DNA of 64,000 bases from Bacteroidetes bacterium 43-93 (GCA_001897855.1 MKUO01000001.1:558001-622000), one strand, 5' to 3'. Positions 1 to 9,460 are shown, counted from the stretch's first letter. The notes: generated from the sequence alone by a model not told the origin. Program-made: numbers and translations.

Positions 1-245
1 AGGGGCACCATATCTCCCCGTTCTTTTTCTGCCAACATATCTACCTTGCCGTGGCAATCTGCACAGTGGCCCGGGCCATAGACAAGATATTCGCCTCTTT
101 TTAGCACAGTACTGTCAGTAGAAATAGCAATGTCAGGATAAGGAGCGTCATATTTGAGATTTTGCCTGGAGGCTACAGCTATGGTAATACCAATGACAAT
201 GAGGAGCAGGATTATACCTGTCCATTTAAGGATACGTTTAAGCAT
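1..245 (-). CDS. c-type cytochrome, N-terminal part (runs off the window)
   Basis: The minus strand from an ATG at 245 stays open to the window edge, giving about 81 residues. It begins with Lys/Arg and a hydrophobic segment (about residues 8-25), which is a signal anchor. A CADCH heme-binding motif (CxxCH) follows at residues 61-65, preceded by the common 'RGEYLVYGPGHC' context of periplasmic monoheme cytochromes. It is therefore a membrane-anchored, periplasm-facing electron carrier. The distal Met ligand and the rest of the domain lie outside the window, so subfamily and partner are unknown. It is divergent from the barrel protein at 391. Confidence 0.8.
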   Translation of the reverse strand, partial: MLKRILKWTGIILLLIVIGITIAVASRQNLKYDAPYPDIAISTDSTVLKRGEYLVYGPGHCADCHGKVDMLAEKERGDMVP

Positions 246-264
246 AAGTGGGTGTGTTTCGCCG

Positions 265-296
265 CAAAAATAATATACACGTATTATATATACAAT
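265..296 (-). promoter_or_regulatory. candidate promoter of the cytochrome gene
   Basis: On the minus strand TATTTTTG (plus 265-272) matches the Bacteroidota -7 consensus TAnnTTTG. An ATTG (plus 293-296) lies 20 nt upstream as a weak -33 element. The start codon at 245 is 19 nt past the -7 element. Consensus match only. Confidence 0.45.
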
Positions 297-341
297 AATA
301 TCTTATTATTTTTTAGTTTATCTGCCACAAAATCAATGCTA

Positions 342-356
342 TACTAACTGTTAGTA
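342..356. repeat. 15-bp perfect palindrome in a divergent intergenic region
   Basis: TACTAAC-T-GTTAGTA is a perfect 7+1+7 inverted repeat about 35 nt before the barrel-protein start and between two divergent genes. Its size and place fit an operator for a dimeric regulator. No regulator is identifiable. Confidence 0.4.
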
Positions 357-390
357 CGATTTTTGTAAATTATAGCTTTAAAGAGCTTGC

Positions 391-2229
391 TTGCGTAGAA
401 TACCCTTATTTATACTTTACTTATTGCTGTCTGTAAGCGGTCTTGCGCAGCCTGCAACTGATACACTTAACCTTGACAGTGTTCATATCGGTAATAAAGA
501 TAACCTCATCAATAAAGCTCTTAAGGAAACCATCCAATCGATATCCAATACACCTGACCGGCCCAAAGCAACCGTGAAAAGTGAAGACATATTTCGGAAG
601 TACAACGGGCGCTTCATCAGGCATATTACTTACAATCAACTGGGCTTTGAAAAGCGCGTAAACGATACTACCACCGTTCGCACGAATATTGGTACCCGGT
701 TGATGACGAGGTTTCATTCCATGTCTAAAGACTGGGTAATACATGACAACCTGTTTACCCATGAAGGCGATATGGTAGATGCATACAAAATTGCTGATAA
801 CGAGCGCTATATCCGCACATTGCCATTCATGCAGGATGCCCTGATCCGTTTGATACCGGTAAAAGGGCATCCAGATTCGGTAGATATGGAAGTGATCACC
901 AGGGATGTATTTAGTGTTGGTGGTAAGATAGATGTAAGCAGCACGCACCATATAAAAGCCGCCATTAACGATGGAAATTTCCTGGGAATGGGGCAGAAGC
1001 TGGAGTTTACAGGGCTGCTGGACCAGGAGCGGTATCCTAAATTTGGCCACCAGTTTACCTATGAAAAATATAACGTAAAGGGCAGTTTTATTGACGCCAT
1101 GGTAGGGTATTCCGTTATGTACCCCAACAAATATGATGATCGGGAAGAAGAAGACAATATTTTCCTCCAGTTAAATAAAGCGCTTGTATCGCCCTATAGC
1201 AAGACCGCAGGAGGGCTTCAGATCAGCTACGCAGAAAGCTACAATCGTTATCCCTCGGTACGCCCCGACACCGCTTTTTATAAGTATGCTAACTATACCT
1301 TTGATGTATGGGGAGGCTATAACCTGGCCAGTAAAAAGCTGCTGCATAGCGAAGTGCGCGACCGGCGTTTTCTTGCAGCCCGCTATGCCAGGATCGATTT
1401 TAACCAGGTACCGGTACAAGTAGGTAACCGGATAGACCTGAAATTTAACGATGTGGAAATGGCGCTGGCCTCGATGACCTTCTTTCGCCAGGATTTCTAC
1501 AAAACCAATTATGTGTACGGCTTCGGTATTACCGAGGATATCCCATACGGATATAACATAGCAGTGACGGCAGGCTGGTACCGGCAATTGCAGCTTAATC
1601 GGCCATATACAGGCATCAAGGCGGAAGGCTATGCTATATCTGATCATGAGGACTTTTACCGTTACTTCTTCCGGCTGGCTTCTTTTTACAACCATGGGTT
1701 TGAAGATGCAGGGCTGTTGGTTGGCGGTAGCTGGTTTAGCCGCCTTATGAATTACGGTCGTTATAAAGCACGCAATTTTATATCTCTGAGCTATACGCAC
1801 CTGTTCAATACGGTTACTAATGAGCCGCTGAGGATAGATAATCCATTTGGATTGCAATACTTTAGCTACCAGTACATTTATGGGTACGACCGTATAGGTA
1901 CCAACCTGGAGACGACTGTTTTTCTGCCTTATAAGCTATGGGGCTTTAAGTTTGCCCCCTTTGCCAACATCAATATCTCTGTTATTACTCCGCCCAATCA
2001 GCATTTCTTTAAGTCAGACCTTTATTCAGGAATTGGAGCCGGATTCCGCACCCGCAACGAAAACCTTGTATTTGGAACAATAGAAGTTCGGGGCACTTAT
2101 TTTCCGCGGAAAATAGATGGAGAGCCGTCGTTTAAGCTATCGCTTACCTCCAACCTGCGCTATAAATACTCCAGTAAGTACGTTGTGGCACCCGATATTA
2201 TGCGCTGGAACATTGACGATATAGAGTAG
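391..2229 (+). CDS. outer-membrane beta-barrel protein, BamA/TamA (Omp85)-like
   Basis: A 612-residue protein with a clear signal peptide (RRIPLFILYLLLSVSGLAQ) right after a TTG start. An in-frame TAA at 379 and the absence of any ATG for about 100 codons make TTG the best start. Residues about 55-185 look like a POTRA-type periplasmic region, including 'IRLIPVKGHPDSVDMEV'. The remainder is alternating aromatic/polar strands of a large barrel, with Tyr/Phe-rich turns to the C-terminus. Omp85-like proteins insert or export outer-membrane proteins or lipids, but the substrate cannot be read here. It is the gene before the ribosomal operon, with no functional link visible. A generic surface antigen of another barrel family is the alternative. 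Confidence 0.6.
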   Translation: MRRIPLFILYLLLSVSGLAQPATDTLNLDSVHIGNKDNLINKALKETIQSISNTPDRPKATVKSEDIFRKYNGRFIRHITYNQLGFEKRVNDTTTVRTNIGTRLMTRFHSMSKDWVIHDNLFTHEGDMVDAYKIADNERYIRTLPFMQDALIRLIPVKGHPDSVDMEVITRDVFSVGGKIDVSSTHHIKAAINDGNFLGMGQKLEFTGLLDQERYPKFGHQFTYEKYNVKGSFIDAMVGYSVMYPNKYDDREEEDNIFLQLNKALVSPYSKTAGGLQISYAESYNRYPSVRPDTAFYKYANYTFDVWGGYNLASKKLLHSEVRDRRFLAARYARIDFNQVPVQVGNRIDLKFNDVEMALASMTFFRQDFYKTNYVYGFGITEDIPYGYNIAVTAGWYRQLQLNRPYTGIKAEGYAISDHEDFYRYFFRLASFYNHGFEDAGLLVGGSWFSRLMNYGRYKARNFISLSYTHLFNTVTNEPLRIDNPFGLQYFSYQYIYGYDRIGTNLETTVFLPYKLWGFKFAPFANINISVITPPNQHFFKSDLYSGIGAGFRTRNENLVFGTIEVRGTYFPRKIDGEPSFKLSLTSNLRYKYSSKYVVAPDIMRWNIDDIE

Positions 2230-2293
2230 GGGCGTGGATTTTACTGTATTTTTGCCTCCCCGGCGAAAAATTTTAAAATTGTTTTTAAATTAT

Positions 2294-2324
2294 TTTGTCT
2301 GTTTGAAAACAACCATTACCTTTG
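2294..2324 (+). promoter_or_regulatory. promoter of the S10-spc operon
   Basis: TTTG at 2294-2297 and TACCTTTG at 2317-2324 are separated by 19 nt, a near-ideal Bacteroidota sigma-ABfr type promoter. Transcription should start near 2331, giving a leader of only about 32 nt before rpsJ, much shorter than the L4-controlled leader of E. coli. A short hairpin (TCCC...GGGA, 2328-2344) follows directly. A second -7-like element, TATTTTTG, lies at 2247-2254 without a good -33. Confidence 0.7.
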
Positions 2325-2362
2325 CAGTCCCAAATTTTACGGGATAGAAGATATTTATAAGT

Positions 2363-2668
2363 ATGTCACAGCGTATCAGAATTAAACTGAAATCTTACGA
2401 CCACAGCCTGGTTGATAAGTCTGCAGAAAAGATAGTGAAAACTGTGCGCAATACAGGAGCAGTGGTTACAGGCCCTATTCCTTTGCCAACAGAGAAGAAG
2501 ATCTTTACAGTATTGCGCTCACCGCACGTTAACAAAAAGTCACGTGAGCAATTCCAGCTTTGCACTCACAAGCGCTTACTGGATATATACACTTCTTCTT
2601 CCCGTACAGTGGACGCGCTTTCTAAACTTGATTTACCAAGCGGTGTAGAAGTAGAAATAAAAGCTTGA
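2363..2668 (+). CDS. rpsJ: 30S ribosomal protein S10
   Basis: 101 residues, the usual length. It shows the S10 hallmarks: '[15 protein letters not shown]' at the start, '[30 protein letters not shown]' (assembly/NusE loop), and '[13 protein letters not shown]' at the C-terminus. It is a 3' head protein of the 30S subunit and also serves as NusE in antitermination. It is the first gene of the operon here. rpsL-rpsG-fusA, which often precede it in other bacteria, are absent upstream. Confidence 0.97.
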   Translation: MSQRIRIKLKSYDHSLVDKSAEKIVKTVRNTGAVVTGPIPLPTEKKIFTVLRSPHVNKKSREQFQLCTHKRLLDIYTSSSRTVDALSKLDLPSGVEVEIKA

Positions 2669-2757
2669 TAGCTTTAGTTCTTTAACAATATTAGAAAAAC
2701 GGCTTATCCCGGACCACACAATTAAGGCACCCGGGCGCTAAGCTAAACTATAAGAAA

Positions 2758-3375
2758 ATGAAAGGTATTATAGGTAAAAAAATCGGCATGACCAGCGTAT
2801 TTGAGCCGAATGGTAAGCAGACTGCCTGCACCATTATCGAAGCTGGTCCTTGTGTGGTTACTCAAAAGAAAACCGTGGATACCGACGGTTATGATGCGCT
2901 CCAGATCGCATTTGGAGAAGCTAAGGAGAAAAACACTCCTAAAGCGCTTCTCAATCACTTCGCTAAGGCTAATACTTCCTCCAAAGCCATAGTAAAAGAA
3001 CTTCGTAATTGTTCCATCGATAAGCAAGTAGGTGAATCACTTACCTGCGAAATATTCACTGAAGGTGAAAAAGTAAGTGTTATAGGCACTACAAAAGGTA
3101 AAGGTTTCCAGGGTGTTGTTAAACGTCACGGTTTTAGCGGTGTGGGTGAATCATCCCACGGCCAGCACGACCGTCAGCGTGCTCCAGGTTCTGTTGGTGG
3201 ATCTTCATATCCGTCAAGGGTATTCAAAGGAATGCGTATGGCCGGCCGTATGGGTGGCGACCGCGTAAAAGTTAAGGCTTTGCGTGTGGTTAAGGTGTTC
3301 CCTGATCAGAATTATATATTAGTTAGTGGTTCTGTACCTGGTCATAACGGTGCAATTGTTTTAATTCAGAATTAA
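2758..3375 (+). CDS. rplC: 50S ribosomal protein L3
   Basis: 205 residues. It begins 'MKGIIGKKIGMTSVF' and carries the conserved central loop 'GKGFQGVVKRHGFSG...SHGQHDRQRAPGS', which reaches toward the peptidyl-transferase centre. The 89-nt gap before it is the longest in the first part of the operon. It contains small inverted repeats, such as CCCGG at 2708 against CCGGG at 2731, that could fold in the mRNA. Confidence 0.97.
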   Translation: MKGIIGKKIGMTSVFEPNGKQTACTIIEAGPCVVTQKKTVDTDGYDALQIAFGEAKEKNTPKALLNHFAKANTSSKAIVKELRNCSIDKQVGESLTCEIFTEGEKVSVIGTTKGKGFQGVVKRHGFSGVGESSHGQHDRQRAPGSVGGSSYPSRVFKGMRMAGRMGGDRVKVKALRVVKVFPDQNYILVSGSVPGHNGAIVLIQN

Positions 3376-3382
3376 TTTAGCC

Positions 3383-4012
3383 ATGCAAGTTGACGTTTTT
3401 AACAATAAGGGTGAAAAAACCGGCCGCTCTGTAGAATTGCCGGACGATATATTCAATATCGAGCCAAACGATCATTGCATTTATCTTGCAGTGAAGCAAT
3501 ATCTTGCCGCTCAGCGCCAGGGTACGCACAAAACAAAGACTCGTGCAGAAGTGCACGGTGCTTCTAAGAAATTACACCGTCAAAAAGGTACCGGTGGTTC
3601 CCGTAAAGGTAATATCCGTAACCCATTATATAAAGGTGGTGGTACTGTAAACGGTCCTCTTCCTCACCTGTACGATTTCAAACTGAATCGTAAAGTGAAA
3701 GACCTGGCTAAAATGTCTGCACTGTCTCACAAAGCGCGTGCTAACAAGATAGTGGTACTGGAAGATGTGAAACTGGAAGCTCCTAAGACAAAAGAAATGG
3801 CTACAGTTCTTGGTAAACTGAAAGGTGAGCAAAAATCACTTTTCATTATGCCGGAGCATGACATGAACCTGTACCTGAGCTGCCGTAACCTGCAAAGGAA
3901 CAAGACAGTGGTACTGAGTGATATGAACACTTATGACCTGGTAAACGCTCAAGTGGTTGTGCTTACAGAAACTGCCGCTAAAATGTTCACTGAAGCTGCT
4001 GTTGAAGCATAA
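3383..4012 (+). CDS. rplD: 50S ribosomal protein L4
   Basis: 209 residues, starting 7 nt after rplC. It has the L4 extended loop of the exit tunnel ('HGASKKLHRQKGTGGSRKGNIRNP', with GxG and basic residues) and the C-terminal 'NTYDLVNAQVVVLTETAAKMFTE'. In gamma-proteobacteria L4 represses this operon through a long leader. No such leader is seen here. Confidence 0.96.
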   Translation: MQVDVFNNKGEKTGRSVELPDDIFNIEPNDHCIYLAVKQYLAAQRQGTHKTKTRAEVHGASKKLHRQKGTGGSRKGNIRNPLYKGGGTVNGPLPHLYDFKLNRKVKDLAKMSALSHKARANKIVVLEDVKLEAPKTKEMATVLGKLKGEQKSLFIMPEHDMNLYLSCRNLQRNKTVVLSDMNTYDLVNAQVVVLTETAAKMFTEAAVEA

Positions 4013-4052
4013 TTAAGAAAAAAGATTTTCGTAAACCGAAATAATAATAACA

Positions 4053-4349
4053 ATGAAACTTGCTGACGTTTTAGTTAGGCCGGTAATCACAGAAAAGGTA
4101 AACAGCCAGATGGAGAAATCAGGCCGCTACACTTTCGAAGTAGATAAGAAAGCTAACAAACTGGAAATAAAGAAAGCAGTAGAAGAGTTTTACGGCGTAA
4201 AGGTTGCAGATGTAAATACATCTGTAGTACCTGGGAAGCTGAAAAGCCGCTTCACTAAGAGTGGATTTATCAGTGGTGTAAAATCATCATATAAAAAAGC
4301 AACAGTAACACTTACAGAGGGCGATTCTATCGACTTGTTCTCAATGTAA
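4053..4349 (+). CDS. rplW: 50S ribosomal protein L23
   Basis: 98 residues with the L23 signature 'LVRPVITEKVNSQMEKSGRYTFEVDKKANKLEIKKAVEEFYGVKVADVNT'-type fold. It binds 23S domain III at the tunnel exit and docks trigger factor and SRP. Normal length, 40 nt after rplD. Confidence 0.95.
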   Translation: MKLADVLVRPVITEKVNSQMEKSGRYTFEVDKKANKLEIKKAVEEFYGVKVADVNTSVVPGKLKSRFTKSGFISGVKSSYKKATVTLTEGDSIDLFSM

Positions 4350-4370
4350 GACTTGATAAAGTATTAGAAA

Positions 4371-5219
4371 ATGGCATTACGTAAATACAAACCGGTAACA
4401 GCCGGTACACGTTGGAGAATAGGTAACGCTTACGCAGAGGTTACTACTAATGTGCCTGAAAAGAGCTTGCTGGAGCATCAGAAATCTACAGCCGGCCGTA
4501 ACTCTCAGGGCCGCCGCTCTATGCGCTACATGGGTGGAGGTAACAAGCACATGTACCGTATCATAGATTTTAAACGTAACAAGGCTAACATACCTGCTAC
4601 TGTTAAAACCATAGAATACGATCCTAACCGTTCTGCATTCATCGCACTGCTTAGCTATGCTGATGGTGAAAAACGCTACATCCTTGCACCGCAAGGCCTG
4701 GAAGTAGGTGCTACTGTAATGAGCGGTGAAAATGCTGCTCCTGAAGTAGGTAATGCATTAGCGCTTAAAAATATGCCATTAGGTACTGTTGTACATAATA
4801 TAGAATTGCAACCCGGTAAAGGTGGTGCCCTGGCTCGTTCGGCTGGTACTTATGCTCAGCTGAATGCCAAGGAAGAAAAGTATTGTGTACTGAAAATGCC
4901 TAGCGGTGAATTGCGCAAAGTACTGAGCACATGTATGGCTACAGTAGGTACTGTATCTAACAGTGATCACGCGCTGCAATCAATGGGTAAAGCAGGTCGT
5001 AACCGCTGGAAGGGTATTAAGCCACGTAACCGTGGTGTTGCCATGAACCCGGTAGATCACCCGATGGGTGGTGGTGAAGGTAGGTCTTCTGGTGGTCACC
5101 CACGTAGCCGTACAGGTAAATACGCTAAAGGTGAAAAAACAAGAAGCCTTACTAAAGGAAGCAACAAGCTGATCATCCAACGTCGTGACGGTAAGAAACT
5201 TTCTGGCAAGTCTAAATAA
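4371..5219 (+). CDS. rplB: 50S ribosomal protein L2
   Basis: 282 residues, slightly longer than the usual 274-277. It carries '[22 protein letters not shown]' in the N-terminal RNA-binding part and the C-terminal '[16 protein letters not shown]' motif with the His of the L2 signature, essential for subunit association and the peptidyl-transferase centre. 21 nt after rplW. Confidence 0.96.
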   Translation: MALRKYKPVTAGTRWRIGNAYAEVTTNVPEKSLLEHQKSTAGRNSQGRRSMRYMGGGNKHMYRIIDFKRNKANIPATVKTIEYDPNRSAFIALLSYADGEKRYILAPQGLEVGATVMSGENAAPEVGNALALKNMPLGTVVHNIELQPGKGGALARSAGTYAQLNAKEEKYCVLKMPSGELRKVLSTCMATVGTVSNSDHALQSMGKAGRNRWKGIKPRNRGVAMNPVDHPMGGGEGRSSGGHPRSRTGKYAKGEKTRSLTKGSNKLIIQRRDGKKLSGKSK

Positions 5220-5260
5220 TAATAAAAACAGGAACCTCCTGAATTAAAATATAACGAATA

Positions 5261-5527
5261 ATGGCTCGTTCAATTAAAAAAGGACCTTACGTAGAGGCAA
5301 AGCTGGATAAGAAAGTTGCAGCTATGAATGAAGGTAAAACCAAGAAGGGTGTTATCAAAACCTGGAGCAGGCGTTCTACCATCACTCCTGATTTCGTAGG
5401 TCAAACCTTTGCAGTGCACAATGGTAATAAATTTATTCCTGTGTATGTAACAGAATTCATGGTTGGTCATAAGCTGGGTGAGTTTGCACCTACCCGCAAC
5501 TTTAAAGGCCATAGTGGTACTAAATAA
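5261..5527 (+). CDS. rpsS: 30S ribosomal protein S19
   Basis: 88 residues beginning '[15 protein letters not shown]' and ending '[18 protein letters not shown]', the standard S19 ends. It forms the S13-S19 head complex near the A site. S13 itself is not in this window. Confidence 0.96.
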   Translation: MARSIKKGPYVEAKLDKKVAAMNEGKTKKGVIKTWSRRSTITPDFVGQTFAVHNGNKFIPVYVTEFMVGHKLGEFAPTRNFKGHSGTK

Positions 5528-5586
5528 TTAAATTAAAAAATCTGGCATCATCTTCTGGTGGTGTCGCCTAAGAAATAAAAATTAAA

Positions 5587-5949
5587 ATGGAAGCTGTAGC
5601 TCGTTTACGTAACTATCCTACATCGCCGCGCAAAATGCGCCTGCTGGCTGATCTGATACGCGGTATGGATGTAGAAAATGCGCTGAATACTTTAAAGTTT
5701 AGCACTAAGCATCCTTCTGTGCCTTTGGAAAAGCTGCTCATGAGCGCTATTGCCAACTGGAGGGTTAAAAATGAAGGTGTTGACGTAGCAAGCGCAAACC
5801 TGTATGTAAAAACCATATTTGTAGATGGCGGACGTACATTAAAACGCATGAATCCTGCACCACAGGGCCGTGCTTACAGGTTGCGCAAACGTAGTAACCA
5901 TGTTACCATTATTGTAGACAGCAAAACTGCAGTAGCAGCAAACGCATAA
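5587..5949 (+). CDS. rplV: 50S ribosomal protein L22
   Basis: 120 residues. The core '[31 protein letters not shown]' and the C-terminal beta-hairpin '[26 protein letters not shown]', which lines the exit tunnel, are both intact. 59 nt after rpsS. Confidence 0.96.
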   Translation: MEAVARLRNYPTSPRKMRLLADLIRGMDVENALNTLKFSTKHPSVPLEKLLMSAIANWRVKNEGVDVASANLYVKTIFVDGGRTLKRMNPAPQGRAYRLRKRSNHVTIIVDSKTAVAANA

Positions 5950-5982
5950 TAATTTAAACATTCAACACTAATAATACTTAGA

Positions 5983-6813
5983 ATGGGTCAAAAAACTAAT
6001 CCTATAGGTAACAGGTTGGGCATCATCCGCGGATGGGACTCCATGTGGTTTGGCGAAAAAAAGGATTTCGGTCAGAAACTTGTTGAAGACCATAAAATCC
6101 GTACTTACCTTAACGCGCGTATCAATAAAGGCGGTATCTCCCGTATCGTTATTGAGCGTACTCTGGGTAAGCTGATCGTTACTATCCATACATCTAAGCC
6201 TGGTATTATCATAGGTAAGGGTGGTGCAGAAGTTGATCGCATCAAAGAGGAGCTGAAGAAACTGACGAAGAAAGATGATGTACAGATCAACATTATGGAG
6301 ATCCGCCGTCCTGAACTGGATGCGAACATCGTAGGCGAAACCATCGCCCGCCAGATAGAAAGCCGTGTTAGCTACAAACGTGCTATCAAAATGGCTATCT
6401 CTACGGCAATGCGTATGGGTGCTGAAGGTATTAAAATAAAAGTAGGCGGCCGTTTGAACGGTGCTGAAATTGCCCGCTCTGAAGAATTCAAACAAGGCCG
6501 TACGCCATTGCATACTTACCGTATGGATATTGATTACGCATCAGTATTTGCACTGACTGTATATGGTAAGATCGGTATCAAGGTTTGGATATGTAAAGGT
6601 GAAGTACTGGGTAAGCGTGATCTGAACCCTAACTTCTCTGCAGGTTCTGATGGCCGCGGTAACGCAGCCGGTGGTGGCCGTCCGGAAGGTGGTGAACGCC
6701 GTGGTGGTGGTGAAGGCCGCGGAGAACGTCGCGGTGGCGGCGAAGGTCGCGGAGAGCGTCGCGGTGGTGGTGACCGTCGCGGTGGTGGCAACCAGGGTGG
6801 TGGCCGTCGCTAA
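5983..6813 (+). CDS. rpsC: 30S ribosomal protein S3 with a Gly/Arg-rich C-terminal tail
   Basis: 276 residues. Residues 1-205 are ordinary S3: '[20 protein letters not shown]', the KH-domain GxxG in '[15 protein letters not shown]', and '[10 protein letters not shown]'. From about residue 222 a low-complexity tail follows, rich in RGG-like units (three near-copies of [10 protein letters not shown], then [16 protein letters not shown]). Family members are commonly 210-250 residues, so the tail is an extension. It would be a basic, disordered RNA-binding segment at the mRNA entry site. The DNA repeats are imperfect, so the tail is under coding constraint rather than a simple assembly artefact. 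Confidence 0.95.
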   Translation: MGQKTNPIGNRLGIIRGWDSMWFGEKKDFGQKLVEDHKIRTYLNARINKGGISRIVIERTLGKLIVTIHTSKPGIIIGKGGAEVDRIKEELKKLTKKDDVQINIMEIRRPELDANIVGETIARQIESRVSYKRAIKMAISTAMRMGAEGIKIKVGGRLNGAEIARSEEFKQGRTPLHTYRMDIDYASVFALTVYGKIGIKVWICKGEVLGKRDLNPNFSAGSDGRGNAAGGGRPEGGERRGGGEGRGERRGGGEGRGERRGGGDRRGGGNQGGGRR

Positions 6814-6856
6814 TTGGTAAATAAAATAGTACAGCAACTTTTAAAATATTGTAACA

Positions 6857-7282
6857 ATGTTACAACCTAAAAAAACGAAACATCGTAAGGCCCACAAAGG
6901 CAGGATCAGGGGTAATGCACAACGTGGCGCTACAATAGCTATGGGGTCTTTTGGCCTGAAGGCTTTGGAACCAAAGTGGATCAATAACCGCCAGATAGAA
7001 GCTGCACGTCAGGCATTAACACGCCACATGAAACGTGAAGGTAATGTGTGGATCCGTATATTCCCTGATAAGCCAATTACCCGCAAGCCAGCCGAGGTAC
7101 GTATGGGTAAAGGTAAAGGTAGCCTTGAATTTTGGGCAGCTGTAGTACACCCCGGCCGTATCATGTTTGAACTGGACGGTGTGCCTATGCAGGTAGCAAA
7201 AGAAGCCTTGGAGCTTGCTGCACAGAAGTTACCGATCAAAACAAAGTTTGTGGTTCGCCCAGACTATGTTGAAGGTCAATAA
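6857..7282 (+). CDS. rplP: 50S ribosomal protein L16
   Basis: 141 residues: '[21 protein letters not shown]', the conserved '[31 protein letters not shown]' and '[12 protein letters not shown]'. It organises the A-site tRNA elbow region of the 50S. 43 nt after rpsC. Confidence 0.96.
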   Translation: MLQPKKTKHRKAHKGRIRGNAQRGATIAMGSFGLKALEPKWINNRQIEAARQALTRHMKREGNVWIRIFPDKPITRKPAEVRMGKGKGSLEFWAAVVHPGRIMFELDGVPMQVAKEALELAAQKLPIKTKFVVRPDYVEGQ

Positions 7283-7319
7283 GATTCAAGAATTAGATAT
7301 TTATAAATAATAAATAACA

Positions 7320-7535
7320 ATGGCAAAAGCATCTAAAGCGAAACAGGGTAGTGATTATCGTTCAATGGACGAACAGGCACTGCTGAATCATATCGCTGAC
7401 GAGGAGTCTAGATTGAAAAAGCTGAAATTCAGCCACGCGGTAAACCCGGTTGAAAATCCGCTGACTATTCGCCAACTGCGCCGCACTATTGCGCGTATGA
7501 AAACTGAACAACGCAAAAGAGCATTAGGTTTCTAA
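7320..7535 (+). CDS. rpmC: 50S ribosomal protein L29
   Basis: 71 residues forming two helices. The second half, '[29 protein letters not shown]', is the L29 signature. It sits next to L23 at the tunnel exit. Placed between rplP and rpsQ as in nearly all bacteria. Confidence 0.93.
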   Translation: MAKASKAKQGSDYRSMDEQALLNHIADEESRLKKLKFSHAVNPVENPLTIRQLRRTIARMKTEQRKRALGF

Positions 7536-7548
7536 TAAACTTTTTATA

Positions 7549-7818
7549 ATGTCAACGATGACGACTGTAAGAAAAAGAAGAAAAACCCGTATTGGTATCG
7601 TTAGCAGCGATAAAATGGATAAAACCATCACAGTTGCTGTAGAACGTAAGGTAAAGCACCCGATATACGGTAAGTTCGTTAAGAAAACGACAAAATTCCA
7701 CGCGCACGATGACGCCCAGACTGCTGGTATAGGCGATACAGTACGCATCATGGAAACTCGCCCGCTGAGCAAAACTAAGCGCTGGCGCCTGGTAGAAATT
7801 ATTGAAAAAGCTAAGTAA
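7549..7818 (+). CDS. rpsQ: 30S ribosomal protein S17
   Basis: 89 residues. It has '[44 protein letters not shown]' and '[24 protein letters not shown]', both S17 signatures (OB fold). It is an early 16S-binding assembly protein. 13 nt after rpmC. Confidence 0.96.
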   Translation: MSTMTTVRKRRKTRIGIVSSDKMDKTITVAVERKVKHPIYGKFVKKTTKFHAHDDAQTAGIGDTVRIMETRPLSKTKRWRLVEIIEKAK

Positions 7819-7830
7819 TCTTATTTAAAG

Positions 7831-8199
7831 ATGATACAACAAGAATCAAGGCTCAATGTAGCTGACAATAGTGGTGCAAAGGAAGTACTTTGTATCCGTG
7901 TGTTGGGCAATTCGGGCCAGGACTATGCCGGTATCGGAGATAAAATAGTAGTTACCGTAAAGGATGCATTGCCTGGTGGTGGTGTAAAAAAAGGTACTGT
8001 TTCTAAAGCCGTTATTGTGCGTACTAAAAAGAAGCTGCGTCGTAAAGATGGGTCTTATATCAATTTTGACGATAATGCAGTAGTACTGCTGAACAACTCA
8101 GACGAACCACGCGGTACCCGTATCTTCGGCCCGGTGGCCCGTGAGCTTCGCGATAAAGGCTATATGAAAATAGTTTCATTGGCACCTGAAGTATTGTAA
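7831..8199 (+). CDS. rplN: 50S ribosomal protein L14
   Basis: 122 residues, the canonical length. Begins '[22 protein letters not shown]' and ends '[19 protein letters not shown]'. It forms an intersubunit bridge. Its stop codon lies just before a promoter-like sequence (8211-8218). Confidence 0.97.
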   Translation: MIQQESRLNVADNSGAKEVLCIRVLGNSGQDYAGIGDKIVVTVKDALPGGGVKKGTVSKAVIVRTKKKLRRKDGSYINFDDNAVVLLNNSDEPRGTRIFGPVARELRDKGYMKIVSLAPEVL

Positions 8200-8218
8200 A
8201 AAAAATATTGTACCTTTG
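8193..8218 (+). promoter_or_regulatory. candidate internal promoter before rplX
   Basis: TACCTTTG at 8211-8218 matches TAnnTTTG. The bases after it (CAGCCC) match those after the operon's first promoter (CAGTCC). The upstream half is weak: ATTG at 8193-8196 with only a 14-nt spacer. A small stem (GCCC at 8221 with GGGT at 8231) follows. It could allow extra expression of rplX onward. Confidence 0.45.
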
Positions 8219-8264
8219 CAGCCCGTTTTTGGGTTGTATGGCCCAATAACTTAATTAATAGATT

Positions 8265-8603
8265 GTGAAACAGAGATTTCAACCTAAGTTCAATATTAAG
8301 AAAGGCGATAGCGTGGTAGTTATAGCCGGCGATGATAAAGACCGTAGCAAACCACGCAAGGTGTTGGCTGTTTATCCTCAGAAAAGCCGTGTGCTGGTTG
8401 AGGGCGTAAACGTAGTAACCAAACACCTGAAGCCTAATGCTCAAAACCCGCAAGGGGGTATTGTGCAGGAAGAAGCTGCTATCAACATCTCTAACGTTAT
8501 GTTGTGGGATGCTAAGGCTAAAGCTCCTGTACGTATCAAACGTGAGCGCAAAGAATCAAGTTTTGTACGTGTATCAAAAAAATCTGGGGAGGAAATTAAA
8601 TAA
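8265..8603 (+). CDS. rplX: 50S ribosomal protein L24 (GTG start)
   Basis: 112 residues from a GTG at 8265. A KOW-type SH3 domain is seen in '[47 protein letters not shown]', which is typical of L24, an assembly initiator that binds the 5' end of 23S rRNA. The stop codon overlaps the rplE start by one base (TAATG), suggesting translational coupling. 65 nt separate it from rplN. Confidence 0.95.
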   Translation: MKQRFQPKFNIKKGDSVVVIAGDDKDRSKPRKVLAVYPQKSRVLVEGVNVVTKHLKPNAQNPQGGIVQEEAAINISNVMLWDAKAKAPVRIKRERKESSFVRVSKKSGEEIK

Positions 8604-9175
8604 TGGAAACAGTATACAGCCCTCGTTTACAGAAAAAGTATAAAGAAGAGGTAGTGCCGGCTTTGATGAAAAAGTTTGGATATTCTACTGTTATGCAATG
8701 CCCTCGCCTGGTAAAGATATGCCTGAACCAGGGTGTTAAAGGCTCTGTATCAGACAAAAAAATGATCGATGATGCGGTTACTGAAATGACTAACATCTCT
8801 GGTCAGAAGGCAGTGCCTACTTTGTCTAAAAAAGATATCTCGAACTTCAAGCTGCGTAAAGCAATGCCTATCGGTTGCCGCGTTACGCTGCGTCATAATA
8901 ACATGTATGAGTTCCTGGATCGTTTTATCGCAGTAACGCTTCCACGTGTACGTGACTTTAAAGGTATCAATGAAAAATCATTTGATGGCCGTGGTAACTA
9001 CACAATGGGTGTTACAGAGCAGATCATCTTCCCGGAAATCAACATCGATAAGGTTGCCCGTATCAGTGGTATGGATATCACTTTCGTTACTACTGCACGT
9101 ACTAACGAAGAAGCATACGAACTGCTGAAAGAACTGGGTATGCCTTTCAAAAACATTAAAAAAGACAATAACTAA
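8603..9175 (+). CDS. rplE: 50S ribosomal protein L5
   Basis: 190 residues. Contains '[56 protein letters not shown]' and '[13 protein letters not shown]', both L5 hallmarks. It binds 5S rRNA and contacts P-site tRNA. One-base overlap with rplX. Confidence 0.96.
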   Translation: METVYSPRLQKKYKEEVVPALMKKFGYSTVMQCPRLVKICLNQGVKGSVSDKKMIDDAVTEMTNISGQKAVPTLSKKDISNFKLRKAMPIGCRVTLRHNNMYEFLDRFIAVTLPRVRDFKGINEKSFDGRGNYTMGVTEQIIFPEINIDKVARISGMDITFVTTARTNEEAYELLKELGMPFKNIKKDNN

Positions 9176-9181
9176 TATTAA

Positions 9182-9451
9182 ATGGCAAGAGAATCAGTAA
9201 AAGCCCGCCAACGCAAACGCGAAGCAATGGTAGCAAAGTATGCTGAAAAGCGTGCTGCCCTGAAAGCTGCCGGAGATTATGCTGCTTTGGATAAACTTCC
9301 GAAGAATTCATCACCGGTTCGTTTAAAGAACCGCTGTCAGCTGTCCGGTCGTCCTAAAGGATATATGCGCCAGTTCGGCATTTGTCGTGTTATGTTCCGC
9401 GATATGGCATTGGACGGCAAAATACCAGGTGTACGTAAAGCAAGCTGGTAA
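9182..9451 (+). CDS. rpsN: 30S ribosomal protein S14, long zinc-independent form
   Basis: 89 residues. It has '[39 protein letters not shown]', the S14 C-terminus. The two CxxC pairs of the zinc-binding short form are absent, so this is the C-minus paralogue. 6 nt after rplE. Confidence 0.95.
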   Translation: MARESVKARQRKREAMVAKYAEKRAALKAAGDYAALDKLPKNSSPVRLKNRCQLSGRPKGYMRQFGICRVMFRDMALDGKIPGVRKASW

Positions 9452-9460
9452 TTTATAAAC

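Noticed and set aside
162-347. 61-residue plus-strand frame at the window start
   Set aside because: Antisense to the cytochrome, whose CxxCH motif and signal anchor are clear.
421-1857. Long minus-strand frames (421-1050, 1171-1857)
   Set aside because: Shadows of the barrel protein; the plus strand has a signal peptide and beta-barrel pattern.
6534-6837. Pro/Ser/Arg-rich and Thr/Ala-rich minus-strand frames
   Set aside because: Complement of the Gly/Arg repeat tail of S3; low-complexity shadow.
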